Source: Verrucomicrobiota bacterium
Lineage (GTDB): Bacteria; Chlamydiota; Chlamydiia; Chlamydiales; FEN-1388
DNA: 8,030 bases
NCBI GenBank assembly: GCA_018239705.1
Contig: JAFEGS010000038.1
Location: 1-8,030 of the forward strand
Direction of reading: 5' to 3'
Every line of letters starts with the position of its first letter. Position 1 is the stretch's first letter. Positions 1 to 6,631 of the stretch are shown in pieces. The translations under genes were made by a program, and so were the position numbers. A model generated the notes under the pieces. That model worked only from the letters and a program-made list of their open reading frames with translations. It was not told the DNA's origin and searched no databases.

Positions 1-624
1 AAACGATCAGCCCTTTTTAAACTGCTAGAAGAAGATCCAAGAGAGGATTTTGGCAAACACCTAATCCCTACAAAAGTCAAAATGGGAAGCATTGCCGCCT
101 TTGCACATAACGGCTACTGGGAAGATATTGGAACTATCGAATCCTTTTATCAGGCAAATCTGGCGCTTACAACTAATACACCGCCCTTTAATCTCTACGA
201 TAAAGAATACCCAATTATCTCAAATAGCTCACACCTGCCTGGAGCCAAAATTACCGGCTCTCAGATTAGAGACTCTATCATCTGCGAAGGTTCCGTTGTA
301 GAGGCAGACGAAGTCACAAACAGTATTTTAGGCCAGCGCTCCAATATCAAGAAAGGGAGCATTATCCGTAGCTCCTATATCATGGGCAACGACTTCTACA
401 CAGCGCCGATAAAAACCTCAAGCAAGCTCCCGGACGAGCTCCACATCGAAGAAAACTGCATTATCCAGAATGCCATTATCGATAGAAATGTCTTCATTGG
501 CAGAGGAGCACAGCTGATCAATAAGAATAACCTCAAAGAGTTTGACGGTCCTAATATCTGCGTCCGCGATGGCATTATCGTCGTCCCTAGAGGCGCATCA
601 ATCCCACCGGGCTTTGTGTTTTAA
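1..624 (+). CDS. glgC: Glucose-1-phosphate adenylyltransferase, C-terminal part (5' end outside window)
   Basis: ADP-glucose pyrophosphorylase makes ADP-glucose from ATP and glucose-1-phosphate, the committed step of bacterial glycogen synthesis in the cytoplasm. The frame is open from base 1, so the 207 visible residues are about the last half of the usual ~420-440. The first visible stretch (LLEEDPREDFGKHLIP) and the motif YWEDIGT at visible residues 39-45 are typical of the end of the nucleotidyltransferase domain. The rest, from about residue 75, has the hexapeptide-like rhythm of the left-handed beta-helix domain (for example GSVVEADEV, RNVFIGRGAQ). It ends with the usual GlgC-style tail DGIIVVPRGASIPPGFVF. 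The catalytic N-terminal part cannot be judged. The ATG at base 82 is internal, not the start. The following gene is on the same strand after 59 bases. Confidence 0.95.
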   Translation, partial: KRSALFKLLEEDPREDFGKHLIPTKVKMGSIAAFAHNGYWEDIGTIESFYQANLALTTNTPPFNLYDKEYPIISNSSHLPGAKITGSQIRDSIICEGSVVEADEVTNSILGQRSNIKKGSIIRSSYIMGNDFYTAPIKTSSKLPDELHIEENCIIQNAIIDRNVFIGRGAQLINKNNLKEFDGPNICVRDGIIVVPRGASIPPGFVF

Positions 625-646
625 TGATCTAAAGTGATATTATAAT
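619..646 (+). promoter_or_regulatory. Possible sigma70-like promoter between glgC and the phosphoesterase gene
   Basis: A perfect TATAAT lies at 641-646 in the 59-base gap. The best -35 candidate at a reasonable distance is TTTTAA at 619-624 (16-base spacer), a weak match. Transcription from here would begin about 30 bases before the ATG at 684. A -10 match alone in AT-rich DNA is weak evidence, and read-through from glgC is equally possible. Confidence 0.3.
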
Positions 647-683
647 CGGCCACGGGCACGAAACTAATAATCACGTTGGGTAT

Positions 684-1421
684 ATGGCAATTTGGGCAAT
701 AGGCGATCTGCATCTCTCTTTCGGCTGTAAAGACAAGGAAATGGATGTTTTTGGCCCGGCATGGAAAGAGCATTACAAAAAAATTGAGACGTTCTGGGAC
801 GCACACGTCTCTCCAGATGACCTCGTATTAATCCCCGGAGATATCTCTTGGGCAATGAAGCCGGAAGAGGCCATTCCCGATCTTCTCTGGATAGATAAAC
901 GGCCCGGCACCAAGGTCATGATTCGCGGCAATCACGACTACTGGTGGGGATCTGCCTCAAAGGTCAGAAAAGTTCTTCCGCCCTCCATTCACATTATCTC
1001 ACTCGACTCGTTCTATTGGAAGGGCGTAGCTGTAGCAGGAGCCAGGCTCTGGGACAGTAAAGAGTACAGCTTTGATGACTGCATCGACTATAAAGGCCCA
1101 AAAAAAGAGCCATCTGCTGAAAAAGAAGAGGAGGCTGAGCGAATCTTCTGCAAAGAACTCCTGCGTCTCGATGCCAGCCTAAAAGCCATGAACCCTATGG
1201 CCGATTTGAAGATCGTAATGACCCATTACCCGCCTATCGGCACCGATCTCAAAGATTCAACGGTCTCAAAAATGGTTGAACAGGCAGGTGTGGACATTGT
1301 CGTCTTTGGCCATCTCCATAGCCTCAGGCCAAATCAAACCCTCTTTGGAACAAAGGCAGGCGTGCAGTACCACCTGACTTCATGCGATTGGCTCCAGTTT
1401 TCACTGCTCAAAATCAGGTGA
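684..1421 (+). CDS. Calcineurin-like metallophosphoesterase (COG1768-type predicted phosphohydrolase)
   Basis: A complete 245-residue cytoplasmic protein with every signature of the two-metal phosphoesterase fold. These are GDLH at residues 7-10, GD at 52-53 (PGDISWAM), GNHD at 82-85 (followed by YWWG), a metal-ligand histidine at 181 (THYPP), and GHLH at 209-212. The D-x-H, GD, GNHD, H and GHxH residues bind the Mn/Fe-type dinuclear centre in this superfamily. The pattern of PGDISWAM, RGNHDYWWG and an acidic, lysine-rich central stretch (139-152) resembles the COG1768 group, whose natural substrate is not known to me. It lacks a signal peptide or membrane segment. The ATG at 684 puts the first motif at residue 7, as usual in the family, but only a weak GGG lies just upstream as a ribosome site. 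I recall the same neighbour beside glgC in Chlamydia. Its 3' end overlaps the opposing gene by 8 bases. Confidence 0.93.
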   Translation: MAIWAIGDLHLSFGCKDKEMDVFGPAWKEHYKKIETFWDAHVSPDDLVLIPGDISWAMKPEEAIPDLLWIDKRPGTKVMIRGNHDYWWGSASKVRKVLPPSIHIISLDSFYWKGVAVAGARLWDSKEYSFDDCIDYKGPKKEPSAEKEEEAERIFCKELLRLDASLKAMNPMADLKIVMTHYPPIGTDLKDSTVSKMVEQAGVDIVVFGHLHSLRPNQTLFGTKAGVQYHLTSCDWLQFSLLKIR

Positions 1422-2400
1422 TCTGTAGCACTTTCTTAAAGGCCTCAATGTCGGGATCTGCATCAACAAGGCTTCCATCGAGACTTTTATCTTTTCGGTT
1501 TGCAAGTAGCTCTCCGATCTGTTTTTGACCATTTTTATCGCCGTATGACTCAAAAAAATCAGCTGTCGTAGAAAATAGGTCTTGAAGATCTTCTTCGCTT
1601 TCAACCTGCAAAAGTATCAGGTGGGCTACCTCGCGAAAAAGCTCTATATCAATACCATGCGAGAGATAGGTGAGGATTTCAAAATTGAGCGCTAAGTAGG
1701 AGCTTCTCTGTGTCTCCTGGATAATCATCCGGATGCGCTGGCTCGCCTGTCGTGTATTGTTAATACCTACAATGCGGGCGCATAGGAAATCAAACCACAG
1801 CTTATCGGGCACAAAGGGGTAAAACTGCTCGAGAAGTTCCGAAGCAAAAGAATGTTCGCGCTGGTCGAGAAGATCACTGATGTAGTCGTAGAGAAAACTG
1901 GGCAGGTCATGGGCGCAATATTCAGAAATGGCGAGAAAAATTTCCTTTTCACTCAGGCCACTGTCGAGATTTTCAACGAGCGTGCTGTAAAAGGCTGCTA
2001 AGGCATCCTCTAGAGGCTCTCGACGCTCCAGTCTCTCTTCATCAAAGAGAAAAATCTGGTAGTCGAGCTCATCGCAAATGAGAGAGACGCTCTGCTTTTC
2101 GGGGACCAGCTTTCTCCAGATCTCAAAAATGAGCAGGTAGATCCGGTCGCTCTCCTCAGTATCTGCCTGATCTTCGCTGATCAGGGCAGCCAGAAGCTCT
2201 TCCGGACTATCATGTTCATCCGCATAAGCCATAAAAGAGGCTCGATCGAGAAAGATCTCATGATCTTCTAGTCTTCTAAATAGCCCCTCAAGAGGAAGCA
2301 TTCGATAATCTTCTATCTGCCAGTCATCAGCCACGATACCTGGATCCTGCAACACACTTATTCGAAGTGAATTATACAAGGCCTTTGATGCCATTTCCAT
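1414..2400 (-). CDS. Uncharacterised acidic helical protein, 328 residues
   Basis: I do not recognise this protein. It is strongly acidic, rich in Leu, Glu, Asp and Phe/Tyr, has almost no Gly/Pro-rich stretches, and reads as a series of amphipathic helices. The part from about residue 185 to 300 (SFASELLEQFYPFVPDKLWF onwards) has the helix-pair rhythm of a TPR- or HEAT-like solenoid, but no clean consensus repeat is visible. It has no signal peptide, membrane segment or cysteine motif, so it is probably cytoplasmic. The frame is open back to 2499, but I chose the ATG at 2400 (MEMASKAL). The longer version would overlap the end of batE, and a weak AGG lies 6 bases before this ATG; the ATG at 2394 is also possible. 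It follows batE on the same strand after 61 bases and may be read through from the bat cluster or from its own promoter. It may be lineage-specific. Confidence 0.8.
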   Translation of the reverse strand: MEMASKALYNSLRISVLQDPGIVADDWQIEDYRMLPLEGLFRRLEDHEIFLDRASFMAYADEHDSPEELLAALISEDQADTEESDRIYLLIFEIWRKLVPEKQSVSLICDELDYQIFLFDEERLERREPLEDALAAFYSTLVENLDSGLSEKEIFLAISEYCAHDLPSFLYDYISDLLDQREHSFASELLEQFYPFVPDKLWFDFLCARIVGINNTRQASQRIRMIIQETQRSSYLALNFEILTYLSHGIDIELFREVAHLILLQVESEEDLQDLFSTTADFFESYGDKNGQKQIGELLANRKDKSLDGSLVDADPDIEAFKKVLQIT

Positions 2401-2424
2401 ATCTAACCTAAATTTTACACTAAC

Positions 2425-2454
2425 ATTGTAAATCTTTGGCAAGGAAGTATGCAA
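2425..2454 (-). promoter_or_regulatory. Possible promoter for the 328-residue protein gene
   Basis: In the 61-base gap after batE, reading on the minus strand, TTGCAT (2454-2449) and TACAAT (2430-2425) are separated by 18 bases. The -10 box matches the consensus at 5 of 6 positions and the -35 at only 3 of 6. A transcript would start about 18-20 bases before the ATG at 2400. The gap shows no hairpin terminator, so read-through from the bat genes is also possible. Confidence 0.35.
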
Positions 2455-2461
2455 TAATAAA

Positions 2462-3268
2462 TTAGACGACTCGCACGTTATCTTTGGCAATATAGCCAAC
2501 TTCCCCGGAAGGAAGACGCACCTTCATCCAGTTCCCCTCTTTCTCCATGGAGATCACCTCCACTTTGGTTCCGGGTATGCCGGGATTGCCTGCCACTGCA
2601 GCATACTGTTCGCCCGCAGCCAGCCGCACCTCAGTCGGCTTGACGATCACCGCTTCTGGCGGAGCAAAATATTCGCTCCAGAGAAAGCTGATAAAGATAA
2701 TAGATCCTAGTATTGCACAGGCAATGGAAAGCGTTCTTAAAATGGTCTGTGGCTGCCAAATATGACCGGAGGCAAAACCAAAAGCTCCAAAAAAGAAGAC
2801 AAGGACGAGAAGGGCCTTTTCATTGTCAGAAAGCTTGTTATGAAAATAAAGAAGATAGTCCTGAATAAAGGAGGACGAGGGAGCAGGAAGTCCTGCTTTT
2901 TGCAGGGCTATTTTCAAATTGGCGGCGACCCCTTGATCTCGAGGCAGCTGTTTTTGCGCTTTATAATAATACAAAATAGCAAACCCATATTCCCCAAGCT
3001 GAAAATAGGTATTAGCAATATTGAAGCAGAGCTCACCTGAAGGATGGGCGGGCTCTGCCTGTAAATAATGAGTGAGGGCATCATTGAAGGCCTTTTGCCT
3101 GACCTCCGGGTCGCTCGCTCGTTCTCCCTCCTCATACTCTTTGAACGCCTGAGTTGCTAAAGGTTCCTCTGCAGCTAAAGGTCCTATAAGCATGATGTAG
3201 AGCCCGATAAGGACGCTACACAACGCGCTGTATTTGCTTGAGCTGATAATAGAGCTGAGATGCTTCAT
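2462..3268 (-). CDS. batE: BatE-like protein: TPR, two membrane segments, SH3-like domain
   Basis: A 268-residue protein with the BatE domain order. Residues 1-33 look like a signal peptide ending near PLAA. A TPR region at about 75-125 includes FNIANTYFQLGEYGFAILYY and LPRDQGVAANLKIAL. Two membrane segments follow at about 152-170 and 176-197, joined by a short loop. A bacterial SH3-like domain covers about 205-268 (GTKVEVISMEKEGNWMKVRL, then GEVGYI). With a cleaved signal peptide, both the TPR and the SH3-like parts would be periplasmic. The ATG at 3268 is favoured despite a 53-base overlap with batD. AAAGGA at 3282-3277 sits 8 bases before it, and this start supplies the lysines of the signal peptide. 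Starting at the later Met26 would remove most of the signal peptide. In Bat systems BatE is thought to act in the periplasm with the VWA proteins; its exact role is unknown. Confidence 0.85.
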   Translation of the reverse strand: MKHLSSIISSSKYSALCSVLIGLYIMLIGPLAAEEPLATQAFKEYEEGERASDPEVRQKAFNDALTHYLQAEPAHPSGELCFNIANTYFQLGEYGFAILYYYKAQKQLPRDQGVAANLKIALQKAGLPAPSSSFIQDYLLYFHNKLSDNEKALLVLVFFFGAFGFASGHIWQPQTILRTLSIACAILGSIIFISFLWSEYFAPPEAVIVKPTEVRLAAGEQYAAVAGNPGIPGTKVEVISMEKEGNWMKVRLPSGEVGYIAKDNVRVV

Positions 3269-4892
3269 CGATAATGTCCTTTATTTCAACTTGCGTTCCT
3301 AAACCGGTAAACCGCTTTTCTTCTATAGAGATAAGAAATTTGCGAACCTCTCCCTGGAGCCCATCACTTGTAAGCTCTTGCGGGTGGGTGGCAATCTCTT
3401 TAGTCAAACCAACTTCATACAGTTTCAGTAGCAGGGCCTGCTCTAGCAATCGAGAAGAGGCTTCGGGGTCGCCTTTTTGTTTAATTGCCTCTAAAAAGAG
3501 GCTATAGCTTGCCTGTTCCTTTTTTCTCGCTGCAAAGGCTAGTCTTTTTACAATTACCTCTATAGCCAATAGACCTGCTAAAACACATATAGCATAGACA
3601 ACCAAAATGCCTTCCAGGTGCCATGTTCTGAGATCATTTTCTTCCAGCATGCGATTGCCTTGAATCTCAATTGGGCTTACCTCTTGTGTAGTATTCTGGG
3701 GCTGTACAGAGACAGGATTTTCTTGCTGCTCCTGGACGCTGCCGGGCTTAACCGTAATTGGGATGGGATCACTTTTGCGAACTACATACGTTTTAGAAAT
3801 TGGATCGAAGGAGGAGAACTGAATTCCTGATATTTGCTTTACTGCCTGAGAGACAGGGCGAAGCTCTACGATAAACTTTTTTGTTCCATTTTCTATCTGA
3901 CCAACCGGAGCTAAGTCGCTAAATCGAAAATTATCCTTAAAATCATCTTGCAACGTGAGATCGGGCAAATGGACAGAATCAAGATCCCCACTTCCGGTAA
4001 CAAGGATTTCAAGTTGCATTCTCTGCCCTGCTGTGACAGAGGAACTGCCTAGGAGCTTTACCCTCCAATAAAAAACACCAATCGCACCATTAAAAGAAAG
4101 AGGCTTACCGGCCACAGGAAAGGGACTGACAGTTATTACCGTATCAGGAACCACTGCCTCAAGTAAGGGACTGATATAGCTCTTATTTCCCAATGCATCT
4201 TGGGCGTAGATATACCCTTGAATAAGTGATTGCCCGGTATGGTAGTCTCCGGGATCAGGAGCAACAACCGCTTGCGATATTACCTGTGTAGTATAGGCTC
4301 CTTCAAGTATATCTCCTATCTGTGGCGCTCCTACATTTCGAAACCCTTGTAAGCGAAGAAGGGGTAGCTCCTCGCGGACAAGCTCAATAGGCTTACGAAA
4401 GGAGATTCGATATTGTAAATTTATCTTTTGCCCGGGATAGATAGGCCCCTTCTCTGCAACCCCTGCTGCAAGCTTAAGCTCATCTGAATGCTCCGGACTA
4501 ATAACCCTATAAGAATAGGAGACAGCCGTTGCAAGATCTCCCCCAACACGAACACTGACAGTAGGCAGCGTGTAGAGACCGGGGCCTGTAGGAGCAAGTG
4601 TAAACCGGTAGCGAGAGACCACAAGTGATTGGCTATCTCGAACAGCTGAAGGATATTGGTTATCGATAAAAACAGCCTTCAAGGGCTCATCACCGAGGCG
4701 AAAGCTACTCTCATCCACCTTTTGCCACGCAAGGCGAATGATCGTGATGAAACAGGGAATAGGTTGGTTGGCAAGAGCGCTGTTCGGGGGTATTTCAACA
4801 GAGACTTTTGCAGGCAGATTCACGTTCAAATCGGCCGCTTGAAGAGTGGTTGCTATCAAGATAAATAACAATACAACGTAGCCTTTCACCAT
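3216..4892 (-). CDS. batD: BatD-like membrane-anchored periplasmic protein
   Basis: A 558-residue protein matching the BatD ('oxygen tolerance') layout. An N-terminal signal peptide runs to about residue 20 (ILIATTLQAA). A long beta-rich periplasmic ectodomain (about 21-420) follows, with family-style stretches such as PIYPGQKINLQYRISF (150-165) and VTGSGDLDSVHLPDL (298-312). A Gln-rich linker spans 386-402. One membrane helix at about 427-447 is followed by a basic stop-transfer segment (KRLAFAARKK), and a helical cytoplasmic tail of about 100 residues ends the protein. BatD is one of the usual partners of the VWA proteins in Bat clusters; no enzymatic function is known. The ATG at 4892 overlaps the end of the upstream TPR gene by 7 bases (ATGGTGA). 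AGAGG at 4907-4903 lies 10 bases before it. The last 53 bases overlap batE. Confidence 0.9.
   Translation of the reverse strand: MVKGYVVLLFILIATTLQAADLNVNLPAKVSVEIPPNSALANQPIPCFITIIRLAWQKVDESSFRLGDEPLKAVFIDNQYPSAVRDSQSLVVSRYRFTLAPTGPGLYTLPTVSVRVGGDLATAVSYSYRVISPEHSDELKLAAGVAEKGPIYPGQKINLQYRISFRKPIELVREELPLLRLQGFRNVGAPQIGDILEGAYTTQVISQAVVAPDPGDYHTGQSLIQGYIYAQDALGNKSYISPLLEAVVPDTVITVSPFPVAGKPLSFNGAIGVFYWRVKLLGSSSVTAGQRMQLEILVTGSGDLDSVHLPDLTLQDDFKDNFRFSDLAPVGQIENGTKKFIVELRPVSQAVKQISGIQFSSFDPISKTYVVRKSDPIPITVKPGSVQEQQENPVSVQPQNTTQEVSPIEIQGNRMLEENDLRTWHLEGILVVYAICVLAGLLAIEVIVKRLAFAARKKEQASYSLFLEAIKQKGDPEASSRLLEQALLLKLYEVGLTKEIATHPQELTSDGLQGEVRKFLISIEEKRFTGLGTQVEIKDIIDEASQLYYQLKQIQRVV
3269..3282 (-). 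promoter_or_regulatory. Strong ribosome binding site for batE inside batD
   Basis: On the minus strand AAAGGA (3282-3277) is followed by an 8-base spacer and the ATG at 3268-3266. It lies entirely within the last part of the batD reading frame and decides the batE start. The same AAAGGACA octamer precedes the TPR protein gene. Confidence 0.7.
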
Positions 4893-6631
4893 GGACGCGA
4901 GACCTCTTTATTTTCATATTTTTTCGGCTCTTCTAAGCTCATATCATCTCTAAACATCTCTTGCAAGAGCCGAATCGATGTCTCCGGAGAAAGTTTAAGT
5001 GATTTTCTCTCCATTTGCTGCTGAGGAGCCGCTCCTGTGGCTTGGTGACTATTTTCTGCATTATTTTGATTTTGTTCATTTTGCTCTTTATGTAACAAGC
5101 GCGATGCCCTTGCAAGAAGCAGTTGTGCTGTAGAAAGCGCAGCAGGCTCCGGCGATACTACCTTTTGAGCTTGAACTACGAGATCTTTTGCAGCTTGCTG
5201 TTTTTGCAGATCTGTTAAAAGAGCTGTTTTTCCAAGAAAGTATTTTTGCCACTGAACAAACCGCAGGCTATCCTCAGCGATAGATTTTTGCTGATTAATG
5301 TCAGAGGTCTGCTCGTTCATAGCTGTCAAATAGATCAATATATTCTGATATGCAAGGGCCGCATCTACTGCTTTGACAACCCCTTGAGGCGTGGAGCGCT
5401 CAACAAGTGCTCCTCGTTGAAAAGTAGCTAAGGCAAGTATGCTCTCTATGAAAGCAATTTTTCTAGCAGCAGCGGTCGATTTTTTATCTTTAATTATCTG
5501 CATACCTCGATCAATAAGCTGCCACAAGGCTGCCACCTCCGGGCTATCCATTTTTGTACTCAGTCGCTGCCACCTATTTACATAGTCGTGTAGAAGCTCA
5601 CTGCGCTTTTGTTCTTGCGCTGCCCAAAACCCTTCAAGAGGTGTTCCCTGGGGCAGAATTTGCTGCATTACTGTAGCCTCATTCCATTCAACGAATAGCT
5701 GTTCCATATCCTCGAGATCTACTTGCGCTGTCATCACTCGAAGCCAGCTACAAAGATCAGTATATACAGCTAATATCTTCTCCACATCATCACCTGCACG
5801 ATTAAGAGCAGTTTGCAACGCCTCAATCTGCTCTGCAAAATAGTGCAGTATTTCGACCTGTAAGGGAGCCCCGGGTGCCCTCAATAAAAGAAGCAGCTGA
5901 TCGTTATAGACTTTAAATCTTCGAAATTGTCCCTTAAATGCTTCTACATAGGATGTAGATGCCTTGAATGCAAGGAGGGTAGATAGCTCCATATACCCAT
6001 CATACAAAAAGAGCGAAAATTCATTTATTAGCTCTTCTTTATTCAGCTGTTTTACATGATACGTAAACAGCGCTTGAGCAAGCTTCTGCTTCTGTTTTGC
6101 TAGCTCCTCCAGCATATGTATCATTGCTGAAACAGTAGGAGCTTCATCCCGAACAGCCGAAGAGACAGAATTTATAAGGCTCAAACCCTGTAAAAGAGCT
6201 TCTTTAGCTCTGTCTAGTACATATTTTAGCTCTTCTAATTGGCTAAGGTCTTCATTTTGCGCTTGCATCTTGTCTTTTACTACTTGTACTGCAAAAAGAG
6301 CCCTATCGTATGTGATACATACTGCAAGAAGCGGACTTGTTCGTACAGCCACCCCAAAATGATCAGGCCACACTTTTCCAATAGTATCAAGAGCCTCTTC
6401 GTATTTGTCATCTCTTGCATAGAGCGAGGCCAAATTGTAGAGTACTGTTGCCTGTTCTTCAGAAGTTAGACCTCCCTGTAGTAACCGGCGGAGTTCGATC
6501 GTAGCAAGGTCCATTCTTCCGGTAGCAGCAATCACTATAGCCTGGTCAATCTTATCGGCTACTTCAGTTGCATAGACTAGAGAGACCCTCAGCACTACAA
6601 GACAAAAAATCGAGATACACAACTTAGCCAT
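4886..6631 (-). CDS. Secreted TPR/helical protein in the batC position
   Basis: A 581-residue protein with a signal peptide (residues 1-21, cut probable after LVYA). The mature N-terminus has a TPR-like stretch (about 30-90, including ATVLYNLASLYARDDKYEEA). A long, almost purely helical middle (about 100-515) follows that I cannot assign to a family. After it come an Asn/Gln-rich low-complexity linker (about 516-540) and a short tail ending LLQEMFRDDM...SRPW. No membrane helix follows the signal peptide, so it should be periplasmic. Its place between the VWA gene and batD is that of BatC, usually a smaller TPR protein. The tail ending in Trp recalls BatC-like C-termini, which is from memory. 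Start: AAAGGA (6647-6642) lies 10 bases before the ATG at 6631. The start overlaps the batB stop by 8 bases (ATGGCTAA), and the 3' end overlaps batD by 7. I do not assign the batC symbol because most of the protein is unlike that family. Confidence 0.85.
   Translation of the reverse strand: MAKLCISIFCLVVLRVSLVYATEVADKIDQAIVIAATGRMDLATIELRRLLQGGLTSEEQATVLYNLASLYARDDKYEEALDTIGKVWPDHFGVAVRTSPLLAVCITYDRALFAVQVVKDKMQAQNEDLSQLEELKYVLDRAKEALLQGLSLINSVSSAVRDEAPTVSAMIHMLEELAKQKQKLAQALFTYHVKQLNKEELINEFSLFLYDGYMELSTLLAFKASTSYVEAFKGQFRRFKVYNDQLLLLLRAPGAPLQVEILHYFAEQIEALQTALNRAGDDVEKILAVYTDLCSWLRVMTAQVDLEDMEQLFVEWNEATVMQQILPQGTPLEGFWAAQEQKRSELLHDYVNRWQRLSTKMDSPEVAALWQLIDRGMQIIKDKKSTAAARKIAFIESILALATFQRGALVERSTPQGVVKAVDAALAYQNILIYLTAMNEQTSDINQQKSIAEDSLRFVQWQKYFLGKTALLTDLQKQQAAKDLVVQAQKVVSPEPAALSTAQLLLARASRLLHKEQNEQNQNNAENSHQATGAAPQQQMERKSLKLSPETSIRLLQEMFRDDMSLEEPKKYENKEVSRPW

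Noticed and set aside
82..624. glgC starting at the ATG at 82
   Set aside because: The frame is open from base 1 and the upstream residues (LLEEDPREDFGKHLIP) match GlgC, so the gene is cut by the window and 82 is internal.
2401..2461. Transcription terminator after batE
   Set aside because: No GC-rich hairpin followed by a T run is visible in the gap on the minus strand.
2401..2499. Longer start for the 328-residue protein, at 2499
   Set aside because: It would overlap the batE end by 38 bases and add 33 residues of different character; the ATG at 2400 has a better-placed, though weak, ribosome site.
2762..3040. 92-codon plus-strand open frame opposite batE
   Set aside because: The lysine-rich translation is the antisense of the BatE membrane and TPR coding region, with no support of its own.
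5027..5090. Asn/Gln-rich low-complexity DNA in the TPR gene as a possible tandem repeat
   Set aside because: The codons are irregular and no repeated unit is seen; it reads as a flexible linker.
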